Counted from the stretch's first letter, positions 7,794 through 15,181 are shown. The stretch is 36,330 nucleotides of DNA from an uncultured Candidatus Melainabacteria bacterium (GCA_949398305.1 CASLVD010000012.1:1-36330), one strand, 5' to 3'. Numbers and translations are program-made. The notes: generated by a model from the sequence alone, not told the origin.

Positions 7794-8737
7794 TGTTAAA
7801 AGAGTTACTTGATACCAATCATTGTTTTAAACTTGTTTGCGGTGCAGGAAACGAAGATGTTGAAGAAATTAAACGTCTTGTTTATGTTTATGCAATTGCC
7901 GGATGCAGGTTTTTTGATTTGTCTGCAAATGAAGAAGTTATTTCAGCTGCGCGCGAAGCTTTAGAGCTTGCAAAAGTTTATGATGCATATTTATGTGTGA
8001 GTGTGGGGATAAAAAATGATCCGCATGTGAATAAAGCTGTAATTGATTACGAAAGATGTGTTAACTGCGGCTCTTGCGAAGCTGTTTGTCCTCAGGGAGC
8101 AATACATTATGCAAAAGTTAAAAAAATCAAATGTATAGGCTGCGGAAGATGTTGGAAAGTATGTTCACGTGCTGCAATATCCTATGTTTCAGAAGAAAAA
8201 AATCTTGATGAAGTACTGCCATCAATTGTTGATAAAGGAATTGATTGCATTGAATTTCACGCAATGGGGCTGAATGAAGAAGAAATTACTTCAAAATGGA
8301 AATATATTAATGATAATTATGAAGGAATTTTGAGTATTTGCACAAGCCGCGGGAAGTTAAGTGATGAAGCACTTGTGAAACGAATCAAGGAAATGACAAA
8401 AGATAGAAAGCCTTATACAACGATAATTCAGGCTGACGGATTCCCGATGAGCGGTGGGGAAGATAATTATAAATCAACTTTGCAAGCTGTTGCAACTGCT
8501 GAGATTGTACAAAATGAGAAATTACCGGTGTATATAATGTTATCCGGCGGCACAAACGGTAAGACTACGGAACTTGCTAAAATGTGCGAAATTTCATATT
8601 GCGGGGTTGCAGTAGGATCTTATGCCAGAAAAATTGTTAAAAGATATATTGAGCGCAGTGATTTTTGGAAAAATCCTAATGTTTTAAAAGATGCACTTGA
8701 TGTTGCAAAACCGCTTGTTGACACGGTAATATGTTAA
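7793..8737 (+). CDS. ldpA: LdpA-like 4Fe-4S protein (light-dependent period family)
   Basis: LdpA is an iron-sulfur protein that relays redox/light state to the circadian clock in cyanobacteria. This 314-residue protein has an N-terminal domain (FKLVCGAGNEDVEEI), two Cys-x2-Cys-x2-Cys-x3-Cys clusters (Cys89/92/95/99 and Cys114/117/120/124), each expected to bind a 4Fe-4S centre, and a C-terminal TIM-barrel-like part with IIQADGFPMSGG and IMLSGGTNGKT, the segment I associate with the LdpA C-terminal domain. It starts inside the stop of the preceding gene, implying coupled translation. In a lineage without photosynthesis it presumably senses redox or has a metabolic role; that is inference. A generic ferredoxin-like oxidoreductase is the alternative. 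Confidence 0.85.
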   Translation: MLKELLDTNHCFKLVCGAGNEDVEEIKRLVYVYAIAGCRFFDLSANEEVISAAREALELAKVYDAYLCVSVGIKNDPHVNKAVIDYERCVNCGSCEAVCPQGAIHYAKVKKIKCIGCGRCWKVCSRAAISYVSEEKNLDEVLPSIVDKGIDCIEFHAMGLNEEEITSKWKYINDNYEGILSICTSRGKLSDEALVKRIKEMTKDRKPYTTIIQADGFPMSGGEDNYKSTLQAVATAEIVQNEKLPVYIMLSGGTNGKTTELAKMCEISYCGVAVGSYARKIVKRYIERSDFWKNPNVLKDALDVAKPLVDTVIC

Positions 8738-8780
8738 ACCCTCACCCTAACCCTTTTTCTCAGAGAGGGGATACAAACAA
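8738..8780 (+). repeat. CCCTCACCCTAACCCT-type intergenic sequence
   Basis: The 56-nt gap between ldpA and the phosphopantetheinyl transferase gene begins with CCCTCACCCTAACCC and ends near GAGAGGGG. It looks like a short, non-coding, GC-rich intergenic element with loosely complementary ends. Only one copy is visible here. Confidence 0.3.
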
Positions 8781-8793
8781 AAAGAAGGTGAAA

Positions 8794-9324
8794 ATGGAAA
8801 TTTACTACTTAAAAAAAGATGAATTTTTAAAATCAATAAACCGTGAGGAACTTGAAAAGTTTTCTGACGGGCGAAAATATTTATCTGAAGAAAAATATCT
8901 TGAACACTTATGCGGATTATATTTGACAAAATATGTTGCAAAATATTATTATGATGTGAAAAATCCCGAAATTGAATACCAAAACGGCAAACCTTTCTTT
9001 AAATCAAAAGAAATATGTTTTAGTATTTCCCATTCAAATAACATTGTACTTGCAGCGTTTAACAATCGAAATATTGGTGTTGATGTAGAATTTATGCGTC
9101 CGCGGGATTATCAAAAAATCATGAAACGTTATGATTGTATGGATGAAAATATTACAAAGGAAGGTTTTTACAGATTCTGGACACTTCATGAAGCTGAAAT
9201 TAAGCTTAACAGCAGGGTGAAATCTTCGTATTCTGCAATACTTGAAGATGAGTATATGTTAACCTGTGTATCGGATGATGTTCTTGTTACAAATACCGGT
9301 ATGCGTGAAATTACTGTTTCATAA
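8794..9324 (+). CDS. Sfp-type 4'-phosphopantetheinyl transferase
   Basis: Transfers the phosphopantetheine arm of CoA to a serine of acyl or peptidyl carrier proteins. The 176-residue protein has the family signatures: SISHSNN (residues 78-83), the Mg-binding GVDVE (Asp97, Glu99) and FWTLHEAEIKL (Trp129, Glu133), where the usual WTxKEA lysine is a histidine. The reading frame stays open back to 8731, but ATG 8794 is chosen because AAGAAGGTG stands just upstream and the protein then begins in the family manner (MEIYYLKKDEF). At 176 residues it is at the short end for Sfp proteins. It follows ldpA in the same orientation. No acyl carrier gene is nearby; it may serve fatty-acid synthase ACP or a product pathway elsewhere. 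Confidence 0.85.
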   Translation: MEIYYLKKDEFLKSINREELEKFSDGRKYLSEEKYLEHLCGLYLTKYVAKYYYDVKNPEIEYQNGKPFFKSKEICFSISHSNNIVLAAFNNRNIGVDVEFMRPRDYQKIMKRYDCMDENITKEGFYRFWTLHEAEIKLNSRVKSSYSAILEDEYMLTCVSDDVLVTNTGMREITVS

Positions 9325-9330
9325 TATTTG

Positions 9331-9370
9331 ATAATTATTTTCACGGATAACTGTTACCAATTTTCCAGTC
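9331..9370 (-). pseudogene. Duplicated 3' end of a pilin-like gene
   Basis: Aligned without gaps, 9331-9370 matches 9458-9497, the 3' end of the adjacent pilin gene, at 31 of 40 positions (offset 127). On the minus strand it translates to GEDWKIGNSYP and then a TGA, against GWKIDNSYPWK in the intact gene. It is a non-functional tail fragment. Tandem duplication followed by decay, or recombination with another pilin gene, would explain it. Confidence 0.7.
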
Positions 9371-9406
9371 CTCGCCGGACGGGGTATTTTGCTGCATACT
9401 ATTTCC
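9368..9406 (+). repeat. Dispersed GC-rich repeat, copy 1
   Basis: Begins GTCCTCGCCGGACGGGGTA and continues with TTTTGCTGCA. The first 18 bases are identical to copy 4 at 28582. It lies in the 137-nt gap between the phosphopantetheinyl transferase gene and the pilin gene. Confidence 0.6.
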
Positions 9407-9461
9407 AAGTTATTGCAACAGCTCAGCTCCGCAAGGTAGCAGGCTGAAAAATACTTAACTA

Positions 9462-10268
9462 TTATTTCCAAGGGTAACTATTATCGATTTTCCAGCCTGC
9501 GCGTCGGATTCTTTCTGCACAGTATTCGCCGGTGCCGGTTTTTGAACAATTTGTATTTATTTCTTCATCACTAAGATTATATCCTGCAGGTTGAACACCT
9601 TTCCCATCGGATAATCTATCTAATCTGAATACATCTTTTCCAAATTTGTTTGGTTTTGTTCCTCCGTTTATATCAACCCAAACCCAATTGAGTGCTGCAT
9701 TTACACCCGGTGTTGAAGTCCCGCCGAGAACAAAAATTATGTATAAAAATCCGTCTGCTGTATAAAATGTTGTTCGTCCGGTTTGAGATATAAGTGCTGT
9801 AACCATTTTACCGCCATTTAGCGCTGAAAAAGGTGCATTAGAACTGTATCCGCAATCTTTTGGTTGTTGGCAGTATGTTAAAACTTTTATATAAGGTGCC
9901 CAGTATGTTTTAAAATAATTTTCTGCTTGCATTTCAAATGCACTTATTGGTTCTCCAACCTCATCGAAAGACAGTTTGTAAGCTTGATTGATAACCGATA
10001 TTGCACGCTGTAATTTTGTAACAGTTGCACGCTTTTGGTGTTCTGTTATCAATGTTGGTATAGTCATCGCTGCAACAACACCGATAATGCCAAGGGTTAT
10101 TAAAACCTCAGCCAGCGTAAAGCCCTCCTCGGCCGGAGTGGGCAGTATGCTACCAATTTTAACACTTATCATATCAATACACGACCTACGGTGCTTATTT
10201 CCCCGATTATTTCGGTTCCTGAGCAGGAATCTGTTAAAATTATTTTGTTTATTATCCATATAACTCAT
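9462..10268 (-). CDS. Type IV pilin-like / pseudopilin protein with extended leader
   Basis: A secreted prepilin-like protein of 268 residues. The class III signal is GFTLAEVLITLGIIGVV: cleavage is expected between Gly49 and Phe50 (Glu54 is the conserved Glu5), followed by the hydrophobic N-terminal helix. The leader is 49 residues, far longer than the 9 of the other pilin here, and its end is encoded by a dispersed repeat (10126-10163). The globular part has two Cys pairs and a VDINGGTKPNKFGKDVF loop that resembles one in the second pilin (VDTNG...PN..G.D.F). A GAGAGGA ribosome-binding site precedes the first ATG; a start at Met33 is possible but has no good SD. An XRE gene is divergent from it, 86 nt away. 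Assembly machinery is not in the window. Confidence 0.88.
   Translation of the reverse strand: MSYMDNKQNNFNRFLLRNRNNRGNKHRRSCIDMISVKIGSILPTPAEEGFTLAEVLITLGIIGVVAAMTIPTLITEHQKRATVTKLQRAISVINQAYKLSFDEVGEPISAFEMQAENYFKTYWAPYIKVLTYCQQPKDCGYSSNAPFSALNGGKMVTALISQTGRTTFYTADGFLYIIFVLGGTSTPGVNAALNWVWVDINGGTKPNKFGKDVFRLDRLSDGKGVQPAGYNLSDEEINTNCSKTGTGEYCAERIRRAGWKIDNSYPWK
10126..10163 (+). repeat. Dispersed GC-rich repeat, copy 2, read in frame inside the pilin leader
   Basis: Begins TCCTCGGCCGGAGTGGGC and ends TGCTACCAATTTTAAC. It matches copy 4 (28582-28620) along its whole length with one insertion and one deletion. Read on the minus strand it encodes VKIGSILPTPAEE, just before the prepilin processing site. 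Confidence 0.65.
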
Positions 10269-10286
10269 ACTATCCTCTCAATAAAT

Positions 10287-10298
10287 GGTTTATAAACC
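10287..10298. promoter_or_regulatory. Palindromic operator candidate GGTTTATAAACC
   Basis: A perfect 12-bp palindrome in the pilin/XRE divergent gap. It starts exactly 10 nt beyond the pilin -10 box, so it covers the first transcribed bases. The second pilin/XRE gap has a palindrome at the same distance. Confidence 0.6.
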
Positions 10299-10308
10299 TA
10301 TAAATATT

Positions 10309-10337
10309 AATATAAGCTATTGTTTTAAAAAAGTCAA
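10309..10337 (-). promoter_or_regulatory. sigma70-type promoter of the first pilin gene
   Basis: On the minus strand TTGACT (10332-10337) and TATATT (10309-10314) are 17 nt apart. It overlaps the promoter proposed for the divergent XRE gene. Confidence 0.65.
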
Positions 10338-10348
10338 CTGCATAAAAT
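10320..10348 (+). promoter_or_regulatory. Promoter of XRE gene 1, predicted leaderless
   Basis: TTGTTT (10320-10325), 17 nt, TAAAAT (10343-10348), then 6 nt to the ATG at 10355. Transcription would begin at or next to the start codon; no Shine-Dalgarno sequence is present. Confidence 0.5.
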
Positions 10349-10354
10349 AAAAAG

Positions 10355-10582
10355 ATGGATGATAAAGATTTTTTGATTAGATTAGGGTTAAAGCTTAAGA
10401 TTTTACGCAGTATTAAAAAGTTATCTCAAGATGATGTTGCAAATAGCTTAAATATTGATAAAAGCTACTATAGCAAAGTCGAACGCGGGCTTACAAATCC
10501 TACTCTTTTGTATATGAAACATTTATCTGAAATTTTGGAAGTCGATTTGTCTGATTTAATGGATTCTAATATAAATATTTAA
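10355..10582 (+). CDS. XRE-family helix-turn-helix regulator 1
   Basis: A 75-residue protein that is almost only a Cro/C1-type HTH domain (about residues 9-68). LGLKLKILRSIKKLSQDDVA is helix 1 and 2, SLNIDKSYYSKVERGLTNPT is the recognition helix region, and a short tail follows. No sensor domain is present, so it would respond through dimerisation or operator competition. It is divergent from the first pilin gene, and the palindrome at 10287-10298 is its likely operator. The start is ATG 10355; no ribosome-binding site is visible but a -10 hexamer ends 6 nt upstream, predicting a leaderless message. Confidence 0.85.
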   Translation: MDDKDFLIRLGLKLKILRSIKKLSQDDVANSLNIDKSYYSKVERGLTNPTLLYMKHLSEILEVDLSDLMDSNINI

Positions 10583-10607
10583 TAAAACATTTGCATGACG
10601 GTTATAT

Positions 10608-10636
10608 TTGCGAGATATTAATAGTAGAAATATAAT
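10608..10636 (+). promoter_or_regulatory. sigma70-type promoter of glmU-hydG
   Basis: TTGCGA (10608-10613) and a consensus TATAAT (10631-10636) are 17 nt apart, 15 nt upstream of the glmU start and just before its AAGGGAG site. Confidence 0.7.
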
Positions 10637-10651
10637 AAGGGAGAAAATCAA

Positions 10652-11935
10652 ATGGATATAAAAGCCGTTATTCTTGCAGCGGGCAAGGGAACAAGAATGA
10701 AATCTGTTTCTACACCTAAGGTTTTGCATGAAATTATGGGTAAGACTCTTTTGGGGTATGTTTTAGATAATGTTAAAAACTTTGTATCGGAAGAATTTGT
10801 AATTGTAGGACACCACGCACAGGATGTTGAAAACTTTGTGAAAAATAATTATGATAATGCAAAAACAGTTCTTCAATCACCTCAATTAGGTACAGGGCAT
10901 GCTGTTTCTATGGTTTGTCCGGAGCTTGAAAATTACGACGGACTTGTCTTAATTCTTTGCGGCGATACTCCGCTTGTTAAAGAAGAAACTTTAAAAGAAT
11001 TTGTTGAATTTCACAAATCACAAAATTCTGATTTAACCGTTATGAGTACTATTTTTGAAGATCCGACAAATTACGGGCGAATAATTCGTGAAACTGACAA
11101 TTCTTTAAAATGTATTGTTGAAGAAAAAGATGCAACACCTGAACAAAAAGCTGTAAAAGAGGTTAATGCAGGGATTTATTGTTTGAATTGGGGCAAAATA
11201 AAATCAGCTTTCGGTCAATTAAAAAGCAACAACGCCCAAGGAGAATATTATTTAACAGATATTATTTCCTGGGGTAAGGCTCAAAATTTAAATGTAAATG
11301 CTTATATTTTACAAAACAGTGATGAGATTTACGGTATCAATTCTCGTTTAAACCTTGCGCAAGCCGCTAAAATGATGAATCGCCGTAATCTGGAACATTA
11401 TATGGAAGATGGAGTTACAATTGTTGATCCGGATTCAACATGGATTAGTGAAGACACCCAAATCGGGCAAGATACTATTATTTATCCGGCAACTTACATT
11501 GAAGGTAAAAATGTTATTGGTAAGAATTGTAAAATCGGGCCTTGTGCGCATTTAAGAGGCGGTGTTGAGGTTTGTGATAATGTTAAAGTCGGTAATTTTG
11601 TTGAAGTTAAAAAAGCAAAAATATCTTCAAATACAAATGTCGGTCATCTTTCGTATATCGGTGATGCCGAGCTTGGCGAAGGGGTAAACATTGGTGCAGG
11701 AACTATTACTGCGAATTACAATCCGCTTACAAAAGTTAAATCCAAAACTGTTATTGGTGATAATGTTAAAATCGGTTCAAATTCTGTTCTTGTCGCGCCT
11801 GTAGCGATAGATGAAGGTGCAAATGTCGGTGCCGGCGGAATTATTACAAAAAATGTTCCGGCATGGTCACTTGCAATTACTCGTTCACCATTAAAAGTTT
11901 TAGAAAATTGGGTAAAAAAACAGCTAGGCAAATAA
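10652..11935 (+). CDS. glmU: Bifunctional GlmU: GlcNAc-1-phosphate uridyltransferase / glucosamine-1-phosphate acetyltransferase
   Basis: Makes UDP-N-acetylglucosamine, the precursor of peptidoglycan and many surface glycans. The 427-residue protein has the N-terminal pyrophosphorylase domain (VILAAGKGTRMKS, SPQLGTGHAV, CGDTPLV, EVNAGIY) and a C-terminal left-handed beta-helix with isoleucine-led hexapeptide repeats (about 255-410). GHLSYIGDAE and NIGAGTITANY are the acetyltransferase site. It is about 30 residues shorter than E. coli GlmU, with both domains intact. A strong promoter and AAGGGAG precede it. hydG begins 19 nt after the stop with no terminator, so the two are co-transcribed. 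Confidence 0.96.
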   Translation: MDIKAVILAAGKGTRMKSVSTPKVLHEIMGKTLLGYVLDNVKNFVSEEFVIVGHHAQDVENFVKNNYDNAKTVLQSPQLGTGHAVSMVCPELENYDGLVLILCGDTPLVKEETLKEFVEFHKSQNSDLTVMSTIFEDPTNYGRIIRETDNSLKCIVEEKDATPEQKAVKEVNAGIYCLNWGKIKSAFGQLKSNNAQGEYYLTDIISWGKAQNLNVNAYILQNSDEIYGINSRLNLAQAAKMMNRRNLEHYMEDGVTIVDPDSTWISEDTQIGQDTIIYPATYIEGKNVIGKNCKIGPCAHLRGGVEVCDNVKVGNFVEVKKAKISSNTNVGHLSYIGDAELGEGVNIGAGTITANYNPLTKVKSKTVIGDNVKIGSNSVLVAPVAIDEGANVGAGGIITKNVPAWSLAITRSPLKVLENWVKKQLGK

Positions 11936-11954
11936 AATTAAACAGAGGTTAAAA

Positions 11955-13376
11955 ATGTACAATCCTAAATCAAATAAAGCAGAAGAATTTATAAATCATG
12001 AGGAAGTTTTAGCTTCTATTCAGTATGCGTCAGAAAATAAAAATAATGTTGAACTTATTGATAAAATTCTTCAAAAAGCCCGTTTTGGTAAGGGGTTAAC
12101 ACACCGTGAAGCGGCAGTTTTATTGGATTGTGAAATAGAAGAAAAAAATCAGGAGATTTTTGAGCTTGCTAAAAAAATCAAACAGGATTATTACGGAAAC
12201 AGAATTGTACTTTTTGCGCCTTTGTATTTGTCAAATTACTGTGTAAATGGCTGTGTATATTGTCCTTATCATGCGAAAAACACCCATATTCCGCGTAAAA
12301 AAATGACACAGGAAGAAATCAGGGAAGAAGTTATCGCGCTTCAGGATATGGGACACAAACGATTGGCGATTGAAACAGGTGAAGATCCTATAAATAACCC
12401 TATTGAATACGTTTTGGAATCACTTAAAACAATTTATTCGATTCATCACAAAAATGGTGCAATTCGCCGTGCAAACGTAAATATCGCCGCAACTACAGTT
12501 GAAAATTACAGAAAACTTAAAGAAGCCGGAATCGGTACATATATTCTTTTTCAAGAAACTTACAATAAAGAATCTTATGAAAAACTTCACCCGACTGGTC
12601 CAAAACATAATTACAATTACCATACAGAAGCCATGGATAGGGCTATGCAAGGCGGGATTGATGATGTCGGACTCGGAGTTTTGTTTGGCTTAGAACTTTA
12701 CCGGTACGAATTTTCTGCACTATTAATGCATGCTGAACACTTAGAAGCTGTGTTTGGAGTAGGACCTCATACGATTTCAGTGCCTCGTATAAGACGTGCT
12801 GATGATATTGATCCGACTGCATTTGATAACGGAATTGATGATGATACTTTTGCAAAAATTGTTGCTTGTATAAGAATTGCTGTCCCTTATACTGGCATGA
12901 TTATTTCTACACGCGAATCTAAAAAATGTCGTGAGCGTGTTTTGGAACTTGGAATTTCACAAATTAGCGGCGGTTCAAAAACATCTGTCGGCGGTTACGC
13001 GCATCCTGAAGATGAAACAGAAGAAGATACCGCACAATTTGAAATAGAAGACAGAAGATCTCTTGATGAGGTTTTAAAATGGCTTATGGAGCTTGGATAT
13101 GTACCAAGTTTTTGTACAGCCTGCTATCGTGAAGGGCGTGTGGGTGATAGGTTTATGGAAATTTGTAAAGAACAGCAGATTCATAATTTTTGCCACCCGA
13201 ATGCGATTATGACACTAAAAGAGTATCTTGAGGATTACGCATCAGTTCAAACCCGCGCAGTTGGAGAAAAACTTATCCAAAAAGAGCTTAAAACCTTTGA
13301 AAATAAAAAAATGTCAGAACTTGTTGAAAAAAATCTTGAAAAAATTTCTCAAGGTGAACGGGATTTTAGGTTCTAG
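11955..13376 (+). CDS. hydG: [FeFe]-hydrogenase maturase HydG (radical SAM tyrosine lyase)
   Basis: HydG cleaves tyrosine to p-cresol and dehydroglycine, yielding the CO and cyanide ligands of the hydrogenase H-cluster. The 473-residue protein has the radical-SAM motif Cys96-x3-Cys100-x2-Cys103 (CVNGCVYC) and the C-terminal auxiliary-cluster motif Cys387-x2-Cys390-x22-Cys413, whose exact spacing separates HydG from ThiH and HydE. ETGEDP, SVPRIRRADD and QISGGSKTSVGGY are family signatures. AGAGG lies shortly before the ATG. It is downstream of glmU with a 19-nt gap. HydF is encoded 13.5 kb away; HydE and the hydrogenase itself are not in the window. Confidence 0.96.
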   Translation: MYNPKSNKAEEFINHEEVLASIQYASENKNNVELIDKILQKARFGKGLTHREAAVLLDCEIEEKNQEIFELAKKIKQDYYGNRIVLFAPLYLSNYCVNGCVYCPYHAKNTHIPRKKMTQEEIREEVIALQDMGHKRLAIETGEDPINNPIEYVLESLKTIYSIHHKNGAIRRANVNIAATTVENYRKLKEAGIGTYILFQETYNKESYEKLHPTGPKHNYNYHTEAMDRAMQGGIDDVGLGVLFGLELYRYEFSALLMHAEHLEAVFGVGPHTISVPRIRRADDIDPTAFDNGIDDDTFAKIVACIRIAVPYTGMIISTRESKKCRERVLELGISQISGGSKTSVGGYAHPEDETEEDTAQFEIEDRRSLDEVLKWLMELGYVPSFCTACYREGRVGDRFMEICKEQQIHNFCHPNAIMTLKEYLEDYASVQTRAVGEKLIQKELKTFENKKMSELVEKNLEKISQGERDFRF

Positions 13377-13414
13377 GTCCTCGGCCGGACGGGGCATCAT
13401 TCCTACCGATTTTC
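13377..13414 (+). repeat. Dispersed GC-rich repeat, copy 3
   Basis: Begins immediately after the hydG stop codon with GTCCTCGGCCGGACGGGGCA and continues to CCTACCGATTTTC. It matches copies 1, 2 and 4. The rest of the gap to the Nudix gene (to about 13479) holds nothing recognisable. Confidence 0.6.
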
Positions 13415-13479
13415 TTCAGATTTGACTAATTATATGCGCTCTGCGAGGCTTAGGTTGTATGGTATGGGTATTCAAATAC

Positions 13480-13509
13480 TTGAAAAAATATTTATCCCTA
13501 TGATACAAT
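13480..13509 (+). promoter_or_regulatory. Promoter of the Nudix gene, predicted leaderless
   Basis: TTGAAA (13480-13485), 18 nt, then an extended -10 TGATACAAT (hexamer 13504-13509) that ends exactly 6 nt before the ATG at 13516. No Shine-Dalgarno sequence is present. Confidence 0.55.
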
Positions 13510-13515
13510 TACCTT

Positions 13516-14058
13516 ATGAATTTTGAAGAGAAAACGCTTAATTCTAAGGTCGTATATGAAGGAAAAGTTGTTACTGTCTTAAAAGACGATGTAGAAGTTG
13601 CAGACGGTCACAAGTCTTTTCGTGAAGTTATACTCCACAGCGGCGGGGTGGTCATTGCAGCACTTAAGGATTCTGATACAATTTTACTTGTAAAACAGTA
13701 CCGATATCCTTTAAAACACGTAAATTTGGAGCTTCCGGCAGGTAAACTTGAAATCGGTGAAGACCCAAATGAAGCCTGCAAGCGTGAGCTTGAAGAAGAA
13801 ACCGGATACAGGGCAAAAGTTTGGAAATCTTTAGGTTATATCAATACGACACCGGGAATTTGCACTGAAAAATTGTATTTGTATTTAGCAAGAGATTTAG
13901 AATTTGTCGGAGAACATCCTGATGAAGGCGAAATCTTAAAATGCTGTGAATACAACTTAAAAGATGTGTTTGATATGATTCAAAACGGTGAAATCAATGA
14001 TGCGAAAACAATTTGCGCTTTAAGCCGTGCTTTTTGTAAGGGTTATAAAAATGATTAA
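13516..14058 (+). CDS. Nudix hydrolase, ADP-ribose pyrophosphatase type
   Basis: Hydrolyses nucleoside diphosphates linked to another group, most likely ADP-ribose. The 180-residue protein has a complete Nudix box (residues about 76-98: G-x5-E-x7-REL-x-EE-x-G, ending RELEEETGY) with metal-binding glutamates. LVKQYRYPLKHVNLELPAGKL just before it is typical of the ADP-ribose pyrophosphatase group, as is NTTPGICTEKLYLYLA after it. The message is probably leaderless. The HAD gene starts inside its 3' end (8-nt overlap), so the two are coupled. Exact substrate is inferred. Confidence 0.9.
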   Translation: MNFEEKTLNSKVVYEGKVVTVLKDDVEVADGHKSFREVILHSGGVVIAALKDSDTILLVKQYRYPLKHVNLELPAGKLEIGEDPNEACKRELEEETGYRAKVWKSLGYINTTPGICTEKLYLYLARDLEFVGEHPDEGEILKCCEYNLKDVFDMIQNGEINDAKTICALSRAFCKGYKND

Positions 14059-14842
14059 AATGATTGCAACAGATATTGACGGAACAATTTTTGAGTGGGG
14101 AAAAGGTTTTAGCCCTGCCGTTAAAGCTTGTATGAAAAAACTAAAAGATGCAGGGGTTAAAGTTGTTCTTGTAACAGGCAGAATGCACAGTTCAGCGCTT
14201 CACGCAGCTGATGAACTTAATCTTGGAACACCTGTAATCTCATATCAAGGCGCGCTTATTAAAGATTGCGATAATAAAACGCTTTTTCAAAAAACATTGT
14301 CTGCTGACTGTGCCAAAAGCCTTATTAAATGGGCTCGAGAAAATGATGTTCACATAAATCTTTATCTTGATGACAAATTGTATGTCGAAAACGATAATGA
14401 AATTATCAAATTCTACACAGATGGCAAACACATAGATTATACCGTTTGTAACTTTGATGACTTAGAAATAAAAGATGTTAATAAAATCCTTGCAATTGAT
14501 ATAAAAGATGCTGAAAAAGTTACAGGCTGGGTTAATGAACTGAAAAAATCTTATCCTGATTTATATATTGTAAAATCCACTCCATATTTTTGTGAAATTT
14601 GTTCAGGCGAAGCAAAAAAATCACTTGGAGTTCAGTATTTGTGTGACATGTGGGGGCTAAAACCTGAAGAAGTTTTAACAATCGGTGATCAAAATAACGA
14701 CATTGATTTAGTTCAAGCAGGCGGAATTGGTGTTGCAATGGGAAACGGAACTCCTGAATTAAAAGAATGCGCGGATTTTATTACTGATACAGTTGAAAAT
14801 GACGGGTTTGTCAAAGCTGTTGAAAAATTTGTTTTAAAATAA
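14051..14842 (+). CDS. Cof-type HAD-superfamily phosphatase
   Basis: A class IIB HAD hydrolase (Cof/YidA group) that dephosphorylates sugar phosphates or cofactors such as FMN. The 263-residue protein has motif I IATDIDGTI (nucleophile and acid Asp), motif II LVTGRM, a capping domain (about 85-185), and motif IV TIGDQNNDIDLVQAGGIGVAMGNG. Start ATG 14051 has AAGGG 8 nt upstream and overlaps the end of the Nudix gene; an ATG 9 nt later is the alternative. Its end overlaps the convergent zinc-ribbon gene by 9 nt. Substrate is not evident. Confidence 0.9.
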   Translation: MIKMIATDIDGTIFEWGKGFSPAVKACMKKLKDAGVKVVLVTGRMHSSALHAADELNLGTPVISYQGALIKDCDNKTLFQKTLSADCAKSLIKWARENDVHINLYLDDKLYVENDNEIIKFYTDGKHIDYTVCNFDDLEIKDVNKILAIDIKDAEKVTGWVNELKKSYPDLYIVKSTPYFCEICSGEAKKSLGVQYLCDMWGLKPEEVLTIGDQNNDIDLVQAGGIGVAMGNGTPELKECADFITDTVENDGFVKAVEKFVLK

Positions 14843-15175
14843 ATTTTTGTTATTAATTTTGTTATATTCATCAAGTAACATAACTTCTCCGCCGCACATT
14901 TTGCACTTTTGAGGTTTTTGTATGTGTCTTGAAACTCTTTTACATCTTGTACATATATATTTTTTCAGGCAAAACGGCAGAATAAATCCAAGACTCATTA
15001 GTATAAATTCTACGATAAATAAACCTATGCCAATAACGATTAGCCATGCGGCAAATGAAAAATCCATAGTATAATAAAACGGCAATCCGTAATCATCCTC
15101 ATATACTGTCGGAGGCGGTGCTTTTATTTCTCTTTTTACAATAGCGCTGTTTAATAGATTTTCTGAAATTGGCAT
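14834..15175 (-). CDS. Single-span membrane protein with a zinc-ribbon-like Cys motif
   Basis: Unrecognised 113-residue protein. The N-terminus (residues 1-40) is polar with a PPPTVYEDDYGLP stretch, residues 41-68 form one or two hydrophobic helices, and the C-terminal part has two CxxC pairs (CTRCKR and CKMC, residues about 75-94) that look like a zinc ribbon. A -10 sequence TGCTATAAT (hexamer 15182-15187) ends exactly 6 nt before the ATG and there is no ribosome-binding site, so the mRNA is predicted leaderless. Function unknown. Confidence 0.7.
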   Translation of the reverse strand: MPISENLLNSAIVKREIKAPPPTVYEDDYGLPFYYTMDFSFAAWLIVIGIGLFIVEFILMSLGFILPFCLKKYICTRCKRVSRHIQKPQKCKMCGGEVMLLDEYNKINNKNLF

Positions 15176-15181
15176 AACTGA

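Noticed and set aside
9325-9461. Insertion sequence or transposon remnant near pilin 1
   Set aside because: No transposase fragment or terminal inverted repeats; a pilin tail copy and a small repeat explain the sequence better.
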